This document shows positions 6,741-7,559 of a stretch of DNA of 7,559 nucleotides, piece by piece. This DNA is from GCA-965745 sp046704525 (GTDB lineage Archaea > Thermoplasmatota > Thermoplasmata > Thermoplasmatales > Thermoplasmataceae): the NCBI GenBank assembly GCA_046704525.1, contig JBJKRS010000089.1, positions 1 to 7,559 of the forward strand, written 5' to 3'. Each line of letters opens with the position of its first letter. The first letter of the stretch is position 1. Under the pieces are notes generated by a model. It saw only the letters and a list, made by a program, of their open reading frames with translations. It did no database searches and was not told where the DNA came from. Both the position numbers and the translations under genes were made by a program.

Positions 6741-6748
6741 AGGATGAG
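6741..6748 (+). promoter_or_regulatory. Ribosome binding site for the ferredoxin gene
   Basis: AGGATGAG, seven bases before the ATG at 6756, partly matching the archaeal GGAGGTGA type. An additional GGAAAGG begins at 6738. Its presence supports a leadered transcript. Confidence 0.45.
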
Positions 6749-6755
6749 TGTTTAA

Positions 6756-6968
6756 ATGGCAGAAATAAAGCTGAAGACAGAAATGGACGTAGACAGGAGT
6801 CTATGTAACTACTGCGGAGCATGTGTTGGAATGTGCCCGACGGATGCGATATTCATGGATGACACGGTCATCGAAATCCACGAGAACAAGTGCATAGAGT
6901 GTTCCTTCTGTGTAGTTGGATGCCCCACAGGCGCTATTTCTGCGGAGTGGTTCCATGCAACAGTATGA
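6756..6968 (+). CDS. Small 2x[4Fe-4S] ferredoxin, likely electron donor to the lipid reductase
   Basis: 70-residue soluble electron carrier. It has two complete CxxCxxCxxxCP motifs: C17, C20, C23, C27 followed by P28, and C46, C49, C52, C56 followed by P57. This predicts two low-potential [4Fe-4S] clusters. It lacks the long N-terminal extension with histidine ligands found in the zinc-containing ferredoxins of Thermoplasma and Sulfolobus, so it is a different, minimal type. Its last 14 bases overlap the start of the geranylgeranyl reductase gene, which suggests coupled translation and a dedicated partnership. In Methanosarcina acetivorans a ferredoxin encoded beside the geranylgeranyl reductase is known to be needed for full lipid saturation, so the same role is inferred here. 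A more general ferredoxin role cannot be excluded. Confidence 0.93.
   Translation: MAEIKLKTEMDVDRSLCNYCGACVGMCPTDAIFMDDTVIEIHENKCIECSFCVVGCPTGAISAEWFHATV
6944..6950 (+). promoter_or_regulatory. Ribosome binding site for the geranylgeranyl reductase gene
   Basis: GGAGTGG, four bases before the ATG at 6955, within the end of the ferredoxin gene. It supports this start codon and translational coupling. Confidence 0.5.
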
Positions 6969-7559
6969 TGTGCTGGTGGTTGGAGCCGGTCCGGCTGGCA
7001 GCTCGGCTGCACGGTTCTCAGCGAGGCATGGCCTCAAGACCCTTCTTATTGAGAAGAGGCCCGACATTGGGTCACCGGTCAGGTGCGGAGAGGGGATATC
7101 CAAAACCTGGATGCCAGAGATGGACATCAAGCCCGATCCTCACTGGGTATCTGATGAAGTGAAGGGTGCGAGAATCTACGGCCCTTCTGAAAATAGGCCA
7201 ATTACGCTGACAGCTGACAAGGCTGGCAATGAGGTCGGTTTTGTCGTTGAAAGGGATAAGTTTGACAAGCATATCGCAGCTCTTGCAGCAGCGGAGGGTG
7301 CTGATGTGTGGGTGAAATCACCCGCAATGTCTGTTATAAAGGAAAACGGAAAAGTCGTTGGTGCACATGTCAGGCACAACGGTTTCATGGAAGAGGTCAG
7401 GGCAAAGATGGTCATCGCAGCTGACGGATTCGAGAGCGAATTCGCCAGGTGGGCGGGACTTAAGTCTGTAATCCTCGCCAAGAATGACATCATTTCCGCG
7501 GCGCAGTACAGGATGATCGGAGTGGACTCGGACGTCGACTACACAGATTTCTACCTGGG
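6955..7559 (+). CDS. Digeranylgeranylglycerophospholipid reductase (geranylgeranyl reductase), 3' end outside window
   Basis: FAD enzyme that hydrogenates the double bonds of the geranylgeranyl chains of archaeal ether lipids, giving saturated phytanyl membrane lipids. The open frame has 201 full codons and no stop, so roughly the C-terminal half is missing. The N-terminal FAD-binding strand-loop-helix is YDVLVVGAGPAGSSAARFSA (4-23, G10-x-G12-x-x-G15), with E33 ending the second strand (LLIEKR). PVRCGEG at 41-47 carries the conserved Cys (C44), equivalent to the functionally important Cys47 in the Sulfolobus enzyme. VVERDKFDKH (97-106) and AADGFESEFARWAGL (155-169) match the family's other flavin-site regions. 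From memory it follows the Thermoplasma acidophilum enzyme closely, including DIISA.QYRMI (178-188) and the DYTDFYLG end. The later YxWxFP substrate motif would lie outside the window. It starts inside the ferredoxin gene behind its own SD. Other flavin oxidoreductases of this superfamily are much less likely. Confidence 0.95.
   Translation, partial: MQQYDVLVVGAGPAGSSAARFSARHGLKTLLIEKRPDIGSPVRCGEGISKTWMPEMDIKPDPHWVSDEVKGARIYGPSENRPITLTADKAGNEVGFVVERDKFDKHIAALAAAEGADVWVKSPAMSVIKENGKVVGAHVRHNGFMEEVRAKMVIAADGFESEFARWAGLKSVILAKNDIISAAQYRMIGVDSDVDYTDFYL

Larger units (their letters stand above)
6475..6755. other. Divergent intergenic region
   Basis: 281 bases between the minus-strand membrane-protein gene and the plus-strand ferredoxin gene. 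It holds a candidate promoter for each side, two imperfect inverted repeats and, on the + strand, a 34-codon open frame (6523-6627) that resembles nothing I recognise. The part from about 6520 to 6630 is less AT-rich than the part next to the ferredoxin and could be the remnant of a gene or an unrecognised small RNA. I see no tRNA, box C/D RNA or terminator here. Confidence 0.6.

Noticed and set aside
7176..7493. 105-codon open frame on the minus strand
   Set aside because: It is antisense to highly recognisable geranylgeranyl reductase sequence and is rich in Ser, Leu, Ala and Thr like other shadow frames.

Overview
The window looks like a piece of an archaeal chromosome, most probably from the Thermoplasmata (Thermoplasmatales or a near relative). 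The best evidence is the incomplete gene at the right edge. It encodes a digeranylgeranylglycerophospholipid reductase, an enzyme of archaeal membrane lipids, and its residues closely follow what I remember of the Thermoplasma acidophilum enzyme. Heavy use of AGG/AGA for arginine and ATA for isoleucine, SD sites close to the archaeal GGAGGTGA type, and an archaeal-style endonuclease III agree. Base composition is roughly balanced by eye, so this is not one of the very AT-rich members of the group.

Layout. (1) Positions 1-5505, + strand: a tightly packed run of carA (5' end cut by the window), carB, nth and a class I SAM-dependent methyltransferase. The genes overlap by 17, about 35 and 4 bases, with SD sites inside the upstream genes, so they probably form one translationally coupled operon. 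CarA and CarB make carbamoyl phosphate for pyrimidines and arginine. Nth is a base-excision-repair glycosylase/AP lyase. The methyltransferase substrate is unknown. (2) Positions 5542-6474, - strand, convergent with the operon: an unrecognised protein with five predicted membrane segments and a beta-rich, sequon-rich C-terminal domain predicted to lie outside the cell. (3) Positions 6475-6755: a divergent intergenic region with candidate TATA elements for both flanking units and two imperfect inverted repeats. (4) Positions 6756-7559, + strand: a small 2x[4Fe-4S] ferredoxin overlapping the start of the geranylgeranyl reductase gene, which runs off the right edge. Together they read as an electron donor and the flavoenzyme that saturates archaeal lipid chains.

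I see no mobile element, CRISPR array, tRNA or rRNA, and no clear new multi-gene system. The points most worth following are the seven-sequon membrane protein, the altered first ATP-binding loop of CarB, the overlap of a DNA-repair gene with carB, and the ferredoxin-reductase coupling with its candidate regulatory element.
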